DNA of 64,000 nt from Urbifossiella limnaea (GTDB lineage: Bacteria > Planctomycetota > Planctomycetia > Gemmatales > Gemmataceae), in assembly GCF_007747215.1 (NCBI RefSeq), contig NZ_CP036273.1, positions 62,001-126,000 on the forward strand, given 5' to 3'. The position numbers and the translations under genes were made by a program. Of the stretch, positions 24,784 through 34,600 are shown piece after piece. The stretch's first letter is position 1; every line of letters starts with the position of its first letter. Below the pieces are notes generated by a model. The model saw nothing but the letters and a program-made list of their open reading frames with translations, made no database searches and was not told the DNA's origin.

Positions 24784-26237
24784 GGCTGAACCGGACGCGG
24801 CGCGGCGGGTTCACCATCCTGGAGGTGATGCTGGCGAGCCTGATCGCCATCTTCCTCCTGGCGGCCCTGTACTTCGCCATGGACATCACGCTCCGCCGCA
24901 CCACCATGAGCCGCGAGGCGCTCGACGCCGACAACCTCTCCCGCGCCGCGTTCAACCGCATCAACCTCGACCTGGCCTCGGCGCTGGGGCCGCTGCCGCC
25001 GAAGTCCGGCGGGAACAGCGCCGCCGGCACCCCGCCCCCGGCCTCCGACGGCGGCATGTCCGCCGACATGTCCGGCATGACAACCGGCGACCCCGCCGCG
25101 GCCGCGGCCCCGATGGCGGACCCGGCCGCGGCGCTCCCCGCGGCCGACGGCAGCACCCCCGCCCCCGCCGACGACGGCGCCGCCGAAGCCACGGTCGCGG
25201 CCCCGAAGGCGGCCGACATCTCGTTCCAGGCCGGCGTCGTCGGCACGGACAAGACGCTGACCATTTACGCCAGCGGCCTGCCGAGCTCGCTGGCCTTCAC
25301 CGGCGAGCTGGCGGCGCCGACGGCGGCGCAAACGTCGAGCGACCTGCGGCGGATCACGTACTGGCTCCGCTCGGGGGGCGGGTTGTGCCGACAGGAACGG
25401 GCGTGGGTCACCGCCGACGGGGTGCGGAACTCGTCCGACCCCGACCTTTCCGACGAGGACGGTGATACCCTCGTGGACGAGGTCACCGACGTGACGTTCG
25501 AGTACTTCGACGGCGCCGGCTGGGTGACCAGCTGGGACGGCAGCACGCCGGCCGCCGACGGCGTTTCGCCGACCGGCCCGCCGCGCGCCATCCGGGTGAC
25601 GCTGACGTTCGAGGTGCCGTCGAACCGGCCGGGCCAGCCGCCGCAGTCGAAGACGGCGGTGCAGGTGATCCGCGTGCCGGCGGCGCCCGGCCCGGTGACG
25701 CCGGAGATGGTCGAGCCGAGTACCGACAGCGGCGCCGTGACGCCGGACACCGGCAGCTCGACGGACCCGGCCGCGCAGGGCGCCACGCCGGCGGCCGGTG
25801 GTGCAGCCGGTGCCGGTGGTGCGGGCGGCGCTGGCGGTATGGGTCCGGGCGGCATGGGCGGGCGCGGCGGCCAGGGTGGCGGTCCTGGCGGCGCTGGCGG
25901 TATGGGTCCGGGTGGCGGCCGCGGCGGTCAGGGCGGTGGCCCTGCTGGCGGTGGCGGCATGGGCCCGGGTGGTGGCGCGGGCGGACGCGGCGGTCAGGCT
26001 GGCGGTGCGATGGGCGGACCGGGTGGCGCGGGTGGCGCCCGAGGTGGTCAGGGCGGCGGACCCGGCGGTGGCGGCGCGGGCGGTGCTGGTCCGGGCGGCG
26101 CCGGCGGCGCTCGCGGTGCGGCTCCGGGTGGCGCCGGCGGTGCTCGCGGTGGCGCGGGCGGTGCGGCTCCGGGTGGCGCCGGTGGCGCGCGGGGAGGCGC
26201 GGGTGGTGCCGCAGGCGGGGCGCGCGGCGGACGCTAA
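24780..26237 (+). CDS. gspJ: GspJ-like minor pseudopilin with long glycine-rich C-terminal tail
   Basis: This is a 485-residue protein, more than twice the usual GspJ length. The leader is RRGGFTILEVMLASLIAIFLLAALYFAMD. A proline/alanine/aspartate-rich insertion (residues 75-155) precedes the GspJ-like core DLRRITYWLRSGGGLCRQER and a TLVDEVTDVTFEYFDGAGWV region. From residue about 340 to the end the sequence is almost only Gly, Ala, Arg, Pro, Gln and Met in GGAGG / GPGG / RGGQGG units (about 145 residues, DNA 25795-26234). Such a tail is not expected in a pilus-tip pseudopilin. It could be a flexible or adhesive extension, or a slippage-expanded tract. The frame is uninterrupted, so the tail is translated if the gene is. 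Confidence 0.8.
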   Translation: MRLNRTRRGGFTILEVMLASLIAIFLLAALYFAMDITLRRTTMSREALDADNLSRAAFNRINLDLASALGPLPPKSGGNSAAGTPPPASDGGMSADMSGMTTGDPAAAAAPMADPAAALPAADGSTPAPADDGAAEATVAAPKAADISFQAGVVGTDKTLTIYASGLPSSLAFTGELAAPTAAQTSSDLRRITYWLRSGGGLCRQERAWVTADGVRNSSDPDLSDEDGDTLVDEVTDVTFEYFDGAGWVTSWDGSTPAADGVSPTGPPRAIRVTLTFEVPSNRPGQPPQSKTAVQVIRVPAAPGPVTPEMVEPSTDSGAVTPDTGSSTDPAAQGATPAAGGAAGAGGAGGAGGMGPGGMGGRGGQGGGPGGAGGMGPGGGRGGQGGGPAGGGGMGPGGGAGGRGGQAGGAMGGPGGAGGARGGQGGGPGGGGAGGAGPGGAGGARGAAPGGAGGARGGAGGAAPGGAGGARGGAGGAAGGARGGR

Positions 26238-26267
26238 CGAAACACCTGGCCGGCGGTCGGCTCGGTT

Positions 26268-26415
26268 CTTAACCCCGGAGGGTGTCGGCGTGTAGCCCGG
26301 GGTGGAACCCCGGGCGGCCTGCGGCGGAGTCCGTGGGGTCACGCCCCCCGGTTCCACGCCCACGCCGCCCGGGGTTCCACCCCGGGCTACACGCCGACAC
26401 CCCTCCGGGGTTAAG
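26268..26415. repeat. palindromic element, 51-bp stem (longest in the window)
   Basis: Arms 26268-26318 and 26364-26415 pair over 51 bp with one single-base bulge. The stem contains TGTAGCCCGGGGTGGAACCC. The 45-nt loop has additional weaker pairing. It lies between gspJ and gspK inside the secretion cluster; the right arm ends 57 nt before the gspK ATG. Confidence 0.95.
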
Positions 26416-26472
26416 ACGCAGACACGACAGCCGCCCGCCGCCCCCACGATTCACCCCGCGAGGACCGCACCG

Positions 26473-28032
26473 ATGAGGCTCCGCCGGCCCGCCGCCGACA
26501 CCGGCCGCCGTGCCCCGCGCCGCGGGTTCGTCATCGTCGCCGTCCTCATCGTCGTCGTCGTCCTGTCGCTGGCCGCGTACCGGTTCACCGACCTGATGAC
26601 CGCCGAGTACCGCGCCGCCGCCCGCTCGCAGGACTCGGCCCAGGCCCGCGCCGCCGCCCGCTCCGGCGTCCACTACGCCGCCGCGATGCTGTCCGACCCG
26701 AGCATCCTCAACGGCGAGCTCGGCGGCAACCCGTACGCCGACGGCGCCTTCTACCCGCAGCTCGTCCGCGACGGCGGCGTGGCCCGCCAGGTGGCCCGCT
26801 TCGTCCTCGTCGCCGTGCTGCCGGACGGCAACGGCGGGTACGAGCAGCGGTACGGGTGTGTCATCGACGAGGCGAGCCGGCTGAACATCAACACCCTCAT
26901 CCAGCTCGACGACTCGGGGCAGCTGCTCTACGACGCGCTGATGAAGCTGCCGAACATGACCGAGGACGTGGCCGCCGCCGTCGTGGACTGGGTGGACCCC
27001 GACGACGACCCCCGCGAGGGCGGGGCCGAGTCCGACTACTACCTCGGGCTGGGGCAGCCGTACCGGTGCAAGAACGGCCCGCTGAACAGCGTCGAGGAGC
27101 TGCTGTTCGTCCGCGGGGTGACGCCGCAGGTGCTGTACGGCTCGGACCGCAACCGCAACGGGGTGGCCGACGACGACGGCAGCGGCGGCACGTTCGACCG
27201 CGGCCTCGCCGACTTCCTGACGGTGTACGGCCGCGAGATCAACACCGACTCGCAGGGCCAGCTGCGCACGAACGTGAACGAGGCCGACGACCTGCCGGGG
27301 CTGTACCAGAAGCTGACCGCCCGGCTGCCGCAGGAGCTGGCCGACTTCATCATGGCGTACAAGATGTTCGGCCTGGCCGGCACCAACAGCCGCGGCGGCA
27401 CCACGGCGGCGACCGTCGCCGGCGGCCCGGCCGAGGTGAACGCGGCGGTCACGCTGACGCTGGAGACGCTGCCGGTGAACAAGCGGCGGATCACCAACTT
27501 CCTCGACCTGGTGACGGCCCGGGTGACGCTGCCGCGGGTGCCCGGGGCGCCGGCCGACACGCCGCAGATGATCGTGTCGTCGCCGCTGGCCGACCCGGAC
27601 AAGTTCGCGGCCATGTTCGGCGAGCTGATGGACAAGGCGACGACGACGACGAACGTGGAGCTGACGCCGCGGATCAACCTGAACACGGCCCCGCGCGAGG
27701 TGCTGATGGCCGTCCCCAACATGACCGAGGAGGAGGCCGACGCGATCATCGCCCAGCGCGACGCGCTCAACCCGACGGACCCGGGCACGGTGACGGGCGC
27801 GTGGGTGGTGACGAGCGGGGCGGTGAGCCAGGCGACGTACCGGCGGATCGGCAAGTACGTGACCGGCCGCACGATGGTGTACCGCATTCAAGCCGTGGGG
27901 TACTTCGGCAGCGGCGGCCCGGTGGCGCGGGCGGAGGCCGTCATCGACATCAACCAGGGCGCCCCGCGGACGCTGTACTTCCGCGACCTGACCGACCTGG
28001 ACACGCCGCGCGGGTTCGAGCCGCCGCGGTAG
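26473..28032 (+). CDS. gspK: GspK-like minor pseudopilin (type II secretion)
   Basis: The 519-residue protein starts with a basic leader and RRGFVIVAVLIVVVVLSLAAYRFTDLM, the K-type N-terminus (no glutamate +5, as expected for GspK). QARAAARSGVHYAAAML is typical of the next helix. The SAM-like helix-hairpin-helix domains are visible as CVIDEASRLNINTLIQ..., LMKLPNMTEDVAAAVVDWVDPDDDP (the GspK D-rich calcium motif) and RINLNTAPREVLMAVPNMTEEEADAII. The start at 26473 excludes an upstream frame that runs through the palindrome. It probably caps the pseudopilus tip with the I and J proteins. Confidence 0.9.
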   Translation: MRLRRPAADTGRRAPRRGFVIVAVLIVVVVLSLAAYRFTDLMTAEYRAAARSQDSAQARAAARSGVHYAAAMLSDPSILNGELGGNPYADGAFYPQLVRDGGVARQVARFVLVAVLPDGNGGYEQRYGCVIDEASRLNINTLIQLDDSGQLLYDALMKLPNMTEDVAAAVVDWVDPDDDPREGGAESDYYLGLGQPYRCKNGPLNSVEELLFVRGVTPQVLYGSDRNRNGVADDDGSGGTFDRGLADFLTVYGREINTDSQGQLRTNVNEADDLPGLYQKLTARLPQELADFIMAYKMFGLAGTNSRGGTTAATVAGGPAEVNAAVTLTLETLPVNKRRITNFLDLVTARVTLPRVPGAPADTPQMIVSSPLADPDKFAAMFGELMDKATTTTNVELTPRINLNTAPREVLMAVPNMTEEEADAIIAQRDALNPTDPGTVTGAWVVTSGAVSQATYRRIGKYVTGRTMVYRIQAVGYFGSGGPVARAEAVIDINQGAPRTLYFRDLTDLDTPRGFEPPR

Positions 28033-28043
28033 TCGCACTCCAG

Positions 28044-28101
28044 TTCGGTTGCCGCTTGCGGCTTCGCGCTGGGAAGCGCGAAGCCGCAAGCGGCAACCGA
28101 A
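28044..28101. repeat. palindromic element, 27-bp perfect stem ('GCCGCTTGCGGC' family, copy 3)
   Basis: Arms 28044-28070 and 28075-28101 are perfect over 27 bp with a GGGA loop. The outer half is shared with 6487-6536 and 23026-23071, while the inner half (TTCGCGCT) is private. It lies between gspK and the PilM/GspL-like gene. Confidence 0.95.
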
Positions 28102-28139
28102 CCACACGACGATAGACCACACTGAACCGTAGGTGTTCC

Positions 28140-29735
28140 TTGTCCCGATTCCTGGCCATCGACCTCGACGCCCAGGGCGTGTTCGTCGCCGCCGCCACCG
28201 TGAAGGGGGCCGCGACGCGCCCCGAGCAGGCGCTCGCGTGGGTGCCCGGCGCCGACCACGGCCCGCCGCCGCTCTCCGCGGACACCGCCAAGGCGCTCGG
28301 CGAGGGGCTCCGCGAGCGGCTCCGGGCCGCCGGCATCGCCCCCGCCCCGGCGCTGGTGAGCGTCGGCCGCGACCGCGTCATCTTCCGCGAGGTGACGTTC
28401 CCGCCCGTGCCGCTCAGTGAGGAACCGGCCGTCGTCCGCTTCCAGGTGCTGAAGGAGCTGCCGGACAACCCCGAGGACCTGGTCCTCGACTACGCCCCGC
28501 TGCCGGACACGGCCGACGGCCAGCGCCGCGCCACCGTCGTCGTCATCCGCAAGGACATTTTCGTCGCCGTGCAGGCGATGTGCGCCGCCGCCGGGCTGCG
28601 GCTCGCCGCCGTCACCCCGCGGCCGTTCGCCGTCGCCGCCGGGCTCGCCGCTGCGGTTGCCAACGGCGAGGCCGACCGGCCGCCGGACGGGACCGACGCC
28701 GCGGTCGCCACGCTCGGGCCGGGCGGCGGCGAGTTCACCGTGGTGCGCGGCTCGGCCGTGGCGTTCACCCGCACGGTCGCGGCGCAGGTGGTGGTCAACG
28801 ACGCGCTGCTGGTCGCCGAGTTGAAGCGGAACGTGGCCGTGAACCCGGGGCCGACGCCGGTCGGCGTGCTGTACGTGGCCGAGCCGGAGGGCCGCGTCGG
28901 CGGGTGGGGCGCCCGCCTGCGGCGCGCCGGGTACACCGGCGTCGTCAAGTCGTTCGACCCGCTCGTGAACGCCCCGGCGACGGTGCCCGACGAGCTCCGC
29001 GGCCGGTTCGCCGCCGCCGCCGGCCTGCTCGCCGCGAAGGCCGCCGGCGCGGTGCCGATCAACTTCGCCGCCCCGCGCCAGCCGCGGGCCGTGGCCGACC
29101 CGAAGAAGAAGCTGATGCTGATCGCCGGCGTCGCCGCGGGGCTGCTGCTCGTGGTCGGCACCGCGGTCGGGTACCTGATCGTGGACTCGGCCGACTCCCG
29201 GCTGGCGCTGCTGAACGAGGAGAAGGCCGACCTGGAGAAGCAGCTGGAGGACCTCAAGCCGGACCGGGAGCGGCTGAAGGCCGCCGACCAGTGGCGGACC
29301 CGCGAGGTGAACTACCTCGACGAGCTGTACGACCTGTCGGACCGGATGGCGGCCGACGACAAGCTGCGGGTGACGAAGGTGGAGGCCGTGGCCCAGCGGA
29401 TCGAGAAGGGCGGCAAGCAGGACGCGCAGGCGACGCTGAAGCTGACCGTCGGCGTGAAGGCGCCGGAGGCGGCGTCGGCGCTGCTGTCGGCGTTCGAGGC
29501 GGACAACCGGGCGGGGAACAAGTTCTACCTCGGGTCGAAGAAGCTCGGCGGCGCCCTGACGACCGGCGAGACGGCGTACAAGCAGTCGTTCACGCTGGAG
29601 ACGAAGGTGAACCACCGCGACCCGAAGGACTACACGCGGCTGCCGGCGTTCACCCCGCCGCCGCGCCGCGGCGCGTACGGCACCGCGGCCCCGCCGACCG
29701 CCGCGGCCCCGCCGACCGAAGACGAGTTGCCGTGA
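28140..29735 (+). CDS. gspL: GspL/PilM-PilN-like assembly protein
   Basis: The 531-residue protein appears to start at TTG 28140. Residues 1-310 have the actin-like PilM/GspL cytoplasmic fold: FLAIDLDAQGVFVAAA at the N-terminus, PALVSVGRDRVIFREVTFP.., LKELPDNPEDLVLDYAPL, and a second subdomain ending with TVVRGSAVAFTRTVAAQ. A single membrane helix follows (LMLIAGVAAGLLLVVGTAVGYLIV), then a coiled coil (LLNEEKADLEKQLEDLKPDRERLK) and a PilN/ferredoxin-like periplasmic region. So it looks like PilM fused to PilN, the GspL arrangement, and would link GspE to the inner membrane. The tail is proline-rich. A 5' TTG start is unusual and should be treated as provisional. Confidence 0.8.
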   Translation: MSRFLAIDLDAQGVFVAAATVKGAATRPEQALAWVPGADHGPPPLSADTAKALGEGLRERLRAAGIAPAPALVSVGRDRVIFREVTFPPVPLSEEPAVVRFQVLKELPDNPEDLVLDYAPLPDTADGQRRATVVVIRKDIFVAVQAMCAAAGLRLAAVTPRPFAVAAGLAAAVANGEADRPPDGTDAAVATLGPGGGEFTVVRGSAVAFTRTVAAQVVVNDALLVAELKRNVAVNPGPTPVGVLYVAEPEGRVGGWGARLRRAGYTGVVKSFDPLVNAPATVPDELRGRFAAAAGLLAAKAAGAVPINFAAPRQPRAVADPKKKLMLIAGVAAGLLLVVGTAVGYLIVDSADSRLALLNEEKADLEKQLEDLKPDRERLKAADQWRTREVNYLDELYDLSDRMAADDKLRVTKVEAVAQRIEKGGKQDAQATLKLTVGVKAPEAASALLSAFEADNRAGNKFYLGSKKLGGALTTGETAYKQSFTLETKVNHRDPKDYTRLPAFTPPPRRGAYGTAAPPTAAAPPTEDELP

Positions 29736-29740
29736 CCGGA

Positions 29741-29785
29741 ATGACGAATGACGAATGACGACCCGCGTCGTTCGTCATTCGTCAT
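29741..29785. repeat. palindromic element, 20-bp stem ('GAATGACGAATGACG' family, copy 1)
   Basis: Arms 29741-29760 and 29766-29785 pair with one mismatch; the arms are tandem ATGACGA words. It starts 5 nt after the gspL stop and ends 36 nt before the next gene. The same word family occurs in frame inside the kinase gene at 32223-32279. Confidence 0.88.
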
Positions 29786-29821
29786 GGGTCCTTCCCGCAC
29801 ACCACCGAGCCCGCCGCGCCG

Positions 29822-31585
29822 ATGAACGCCAGAGAACGCACCCTCGCCGCCGCCCTGATCGGGATGATCGTCCTCGCCGTCGGCGGGGCCGCCGCGTGGC
29901 TGTTCGTCCTCGTGCCGTACGCGCAGAAGACGCAGGCCGCTGACAAGCTCACCGTCGACGTCGAGAAGCTGGCCGCGGAGCTGAAGGCCGCCCGGAAGGA
30001 GGCGCCGCGCCTCACCGAGGCCCGCAAGCGGAGCCTCCCCGCCGACGCCTCGCTGGCCAAGCGCGAGTACGCCGAGATGCTGGCCCGCGTGCTCCAGAAG
30101 GCCGGCGTCGCCCCCGGCTACCGCATCACCGAGAAGTCGCCCGACCCCGCCGGCACGCCGCTGCTGCCGGGCGCGGGGAAGAAGCTGGCGTACCAGAAGG
30201 TCAGCTACGAGGTGTCGTTCGAGCGGGCCGACATGTGGAACGTCAAGGACGTGCTCGAGGGCTACTACCGGCTCAACGTGTTGCAGCAGATCACCCACCT
30301 CGACATCAAGGTGGACCCCACGCCCACCCCCGCCGGCAAGGCGAAGGTGGCCGGCGACCGGCACGACCTGATCGTCAAGCTCGGCACCGAGGCCATCATC
30401 CTCGACAACGCCGAGAACCGCCGCACGCTCCTGCCGGTGCCCACGGCGTTCGCCGCCGTCGGCGGGTGGCTCGGGTACAACGGCGTCGCCCTCAGCCCCG
30501 AGGCCGGCCGCGGCATCACCCCGATGCAGCTGGCGCCGGTGCTGGCGACGAAGACCCGCGACTACAGCCTGCTGGTGCTGAAGGACCCGTTCCACGGCCC
30601 GCTGCCGCCGCCGCCGCCGATGTCGCTCGGCCGCATCGCCGACGTGGCCGTCAAGGTGGGCGAGAAGCTCGACCCGATCCGCGTGCCGGTGGTCGCCGAC
30701 GCCGACTACGTCGGCAAGGTGAGCCTGACGGCGACGGTGGAGGGCGGCCCGTTCAAGGGCACCGAGGTGAAGATCGACGACGCCCGCAAGACGCTGAAGC
30801 TGGAGCCGAAGGCCGGCGAGACGGGCACGGGCACGGTCACCGTGTACGCGAAGGCGGCGAACGGGCAGAAGGCCGAGCGGTCGTTCAAGGTGCGGGTCGA
30901 CGAGCCGCCGGCGGAGAAGGAGCCGACGCCGGTGGCGGCGAAGGAGGACATCGCCGCCGACATCGTGCTGATCGGCGTGTCGATCCGGTCGGACGGGACG
31001 GCGACGGCGTTCGTGCGGGACAAGTACAACCCGCTGACGTACGAGCTGGAGGCGTCGGCCCGGCGGGTGAAGGTGATCCAGTACGAGCACCTCGGCCAGC
31101 GGAAGAAGCAGAACAAGGCGTACCGCCCGGACGCGGAGAACGGGTTCGACATCGACGACGACGGCAACACCGGGACGAAGCGGAACTTCAAGGTGGTGTC
31201 GGTGGACGACGGCGGGCTGGTGGTGGAGGACCTGAAGGCGAACGAGGCGCCGAAGGCGGCGGACCCGAAGGCGGCGAAGGGCGGCCCGGTGAAGGGCGGC
31301 CCGCCGCTGCTGGTGAAGGCGCCGCCGCTGGTGAAGGCGCCGCCGGCCCCGGCGGACGGGCTGGCGGGCGCGGTGGGGTTCGCGTCGGTGGTGCGGCCGA
31401 AGGTGACGGGTCCGGTGCTGTACCGGTGGGCGCCGGGCCAGTCGCTGGCGAAGCTGACGCCGCTGTCGGCGGCGGAGGCGAAGCGGGTGCTGGCGCGGTC
31501 GGCGGCGACCGGCCCGGTGGGCGCCGCGGCGGTGTCGGCGCCGTCGTCGGACGACCCGATCGTGGCGCCGCCGAAGGGGAACTGA
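29822..31585 (+). CDS. large GspM/PilO-like membrane-anchored protein
   Basis: The 587-residue protein has one N-terminal membrane helix (ALIGMIVLAVGGAAAWLFVLVPY), a coiled coil (TVDVEKLAAELKAARKEAPRL) and a ferredoxin-like region (YQKVSYEVSFERADMWNVKDVLEGYYRLNVLQQITHLDIKV), the plan of GspM/PilO. These are normally under 250 residues; here another 350 residues follow, including Ig-like beta stretches (VGKVSLTATVEGGPFKGTEVKI) and lysine/proline repeats (GGPVKGGPPLLVKAPPLVKAPP). Position after the L protein supports the role of completing the inner-membrane platform. The extension may replace GspC-type contacts, but this is conjecture. No secretin gene follows. Confidence 0.72.
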   Translation: MNARERTLAAALIGMIVLAVGGAAAWLFVLVPYAQKTQAADKLTVDVEKLAAELKAARKEAPRLTEARKRSLPADASLAKREYAEMLARVLQKAGVAPGYRITEKSPDPAGTPLLPGAGKKLAYQKVSYEVSFERADMWNVKDVLEGYYRLNVLQQITHLDIKVDPTPTPAGKAKVAGDRHDLIVKLGTEAIILDNAENRRTLLPVPTAFAAVGGWLGYNGVALSPEAGRGITPMQLAPVLATKTRDYSLLVLKDPFHGPLPPPPPMSLGRIADVAVKVGEKLDPIRVPVVADADYVGKVSLTATVEGGPFKGTEVKIDDARKTLKLEPKAGETGTGTVTVYAKAANGQKAERSFKVRVDEPPAEKEPTPVAAKEDIAADIVLIGVSIRSDGTATAFVRDKYNPLTYELEASARRVKVIQYEHLGQRKKQNKAYRPDAENGFDIDDDGNTGTKRNFKVVSVDDGGLVVEDLKANEAPKAADPKAAKGGPVKGGPPLLVKAPPLVKAPPAPADGLAGAVGFASVVRPKVTGPVLYRWAPGQSLAKLTPLSAAEAKRVLARSAATGPVGAAAVSAPSSDDPIVAPPKGN

Positions 31586-31628
31586 CCGCCGAAGTGACTT
31601 GTCGGGTGTCGTGTGATACCATCGGGCG

Positions 31629-34600
31629 ATGGCCGCGCCCGACCCCCTCGCCACCCGCGACCCCGACCCCGGCGCTACCGCCGCGCCCGACGACCCCCTC
31701 GCCACCCACACCCCCGACGCCGCCGCCACCGGCACCCCCGCCCCCGCCGGCGGGTACGTCCTCGGCGACGAGATCGCCCGCGGCGGCATCGGCGTCGTCT
31801 ACCGCGCCGCCGACACCGGCCTCGGCCGCGAGGTCGCCGTCAAGGTGCTCCAGGACCGGTTCGGTGCCGCGTCCGGCACCGCCCGCCGGTTCGCCGACGA
31901 GGCCCGCATCACCGGCCGGCTCAGCCACCCCGGCATCCCGCCCGTCCACGCCTTCGGCACCCTCCCCGACGGCCGGCCGTTCCTGGCCATGAAGCTCATC
32001 AAGGGCGACACCCTCGCCGAGCTGCTCGCCCGCCGCCCCGACCCCGCCGCCGAGCGCGGCCGGTTCGTCGCCGCGTTCGAGCAGGTGTGCCAGGCCGTCG
32101 GCTACGCCCACAGCCAGGGCGTCATCCACCGCGATCTGAAGCCGGCGAACGTGATGGTCGGGGCGTTCGGCGAGGTCCAGGTCATGGACTGGGGGCTCGC
32201 CCGCGACGGGACTGACGAAGGCCGAATGACGAATGACGAAGCCCCGACGCGCGAGTCGTCGTTCGTCGTTCGTCATTCGTCGTTGACCCAGGCCGGTGCC
32301 GTCATGGGCACGCCGGCGTTCATGCCGCCGGAGCAGGCGCGCGGCGACACCGACCGCATCGACGCCCGCAGCGACGTGTTCGGGCTCGGCGCCGTCCTGG
32401 CCGTCGTGCTCACCGGCCAGCCGCCGTTCGCCGGCCCCACCGCCGAGACCACGTGGGCGGCGGCCACCCGCGGCGAAGTGGCCGACTGCTTTGCCCGACT
32501 CGACCGGTGCGGCGCCGAGCCGGAACTGATCGGGCTGTGCCGGCGCTGCCTCAGCCCCGACCCGGCGGGGCGGCCGGCCGACGGCGGCGAGGTGGCGCGC
32601 GCCGTGGCCGGGCTGCGGCAGGCGGCCGACGACCGCGCCCGCCGGGCGGAACTCGAGCGCACCCGGGCCGAGGTGCGCGCCGCCGAGGAGCGGAAGCGGC
32701 GGCGGGCGCGGCGGCTGCTGGTGGCCGCCGGGCTGGCGATCGTCGCCGGGCTCGCGGCCGTGGCGTGGCGCGCGGAGCGCGCGGAGACCGCCCGCGCCGC
32801 CGAGCTTCAAGCCCGTCGGCTGACCACCGAGCGCGACGTACTCGCCGCGCTCAACGAGGCCGAGGCGCTCCGCGCCGAAGGGGCGCGGCAGGCCGACGAC
32901 CCCGCGCGCTGGGCGCTCACCCTCACCGCCGCCCGGTCCGCCCACAAGCGCGCCGCGGCGCTGCTGGCGGCCGGCGACCCGACCGACGAGCTGACCGCGG
33001 CGGTCGCCGCCGCCGCCGCCGGGCTCGACGCCGACGACCGCGACCGCGCCCTCCTCGCCGAGCTCGACCGGATCGCCGACGAGAACGACATCCGGTTCAT
33101 CATGCCGGTCACGATCACCGACCGCGTGTCGGTGCGGTACGCGGCCGCGTTCCGGGCCGCGGGGATCGACCCCGGCGCGGCCGAGCCGGGCGGCGTGGCG
33201 GCGTGGCTGAAGGGGCACCGGTTCCGCGACCGGCTGACCGCCGCGGTGCGGGCGTGGCGCAGCGCCGCCCCACTGGTGGAGCCCGGCTCGCCGCCGCCCG
33301 CCGGGGGCGCGGCCCCGCCGCGCCTGCGCGACCGACTCCGTGCCGTCCTCCTGTTGGCGACGGACGACCCGTTCACCCGCGAGTGGTGGGCGGCGGCCGA
33401 GCGGCCGGACGAACCGAAGCTGCGGGCGCTACTGACGCGCCCGGAGGTGGCGCGGATGTCGGCCCGGGAGCTGGGGGTGTTGGCCGAGGGGTTGGCGGAC
33501 GGGTCTGGTGGCACGATCCTGGCCGTTCAGGCCGAGCTCGCCCGGGTCGCCTACGAGCGTGCCCCGGGCGAGTTCTGGGCGCACATGCGGCTGGGGTTCC
33601 GCAGTTCCGAACCCGATGACCCGGAGATCATCCGCCACTTCACCGCCGCCGTCGCCGCCCGCCCCCGCAGCGTGGCCGCCCGGCTGGCGCTGGGGATGGC
33701 GCTCAAGGAGGCCCGGCCGGACAGCCCGGACGGCGGCCGCCTCGTCCGCTCGGCAGTCGAGCTCGACCCCGCGTCGCCGTGGCCACACATCCTCATCGGC
33801 ACGTCGGGCGCCTTCGCCGCGGACTACGACGAAACCGTCGCGGCCCTGCGCCGGGCCGTCCAGCTCGACGCCGACCTGGCGTTCTTCATGATCACCGTAC
33901 TGTACAGCGAAATGGTCGCCGGCAGCCGCGGAGTGAAGGCGCTGACCCCGGTCGAGCTGGCCCGGGCGTGCGACGAACTGATCGCCGCCCGGCCCGATCA
34001 CCCCGGCGGGTACGACTTCCGGGCGAAGGTGCGGGTGGCCGCCGGCGACAACCGCGGGGCGCTCGCCGACCTGCGGGCGTCGGCGGCGCGACCGAAATCC
34101 GGCTACGCGGGCCGGTCCCTCTCCCAGTTCCAGCACGTACAGCTCGAGCAGCTTGCCGGGTGGGAGGCGAAGCTACCGGCCGTCCTCCGCGGCGAGCTCC
34201 GGCCGGCGACCCCGGCGGAGTGGTTCCAGCTGGCCCGGTACTGCGCCACTTTCGAGCACCGCTACGCCCTCGCGGTCCGGTTCGCGACCGAGGCCGGGGC
34301 CGAGCGGCCGACGGTGGACGTGGTGCAGGCGGCCGGTTGGGCGGTGCAGGCGGGGTTCGGGCTCGGGGCCGACGGGCCGGGGCTGTCGGTCGAGGAGCGG
34401 GCTCGGCTGCGGCGGCAGGCGCTGGACGTGCTCCGAACGGCGCGGACGAAGGGCGGCCCGATCGCGACTCTCATCGGCCCGGTGGCCCGCACCACGCGAA
34501 CCCTGGCCCCGACCCGCGACCCGGTGGCGCTGGCCGCGTTGCCCGCCGACGAGCGCGAGGGGTGGGTCCGCTTCTGGGCCGAGCTGGCGGCGTCACCGCC

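Noticed and set aside
24780-26237. Glycine tail of the GspJ-like protein as a separate gene
   Set aside because: The frame is continuous with the pseudopilin and has no internal start with a ribosome site.
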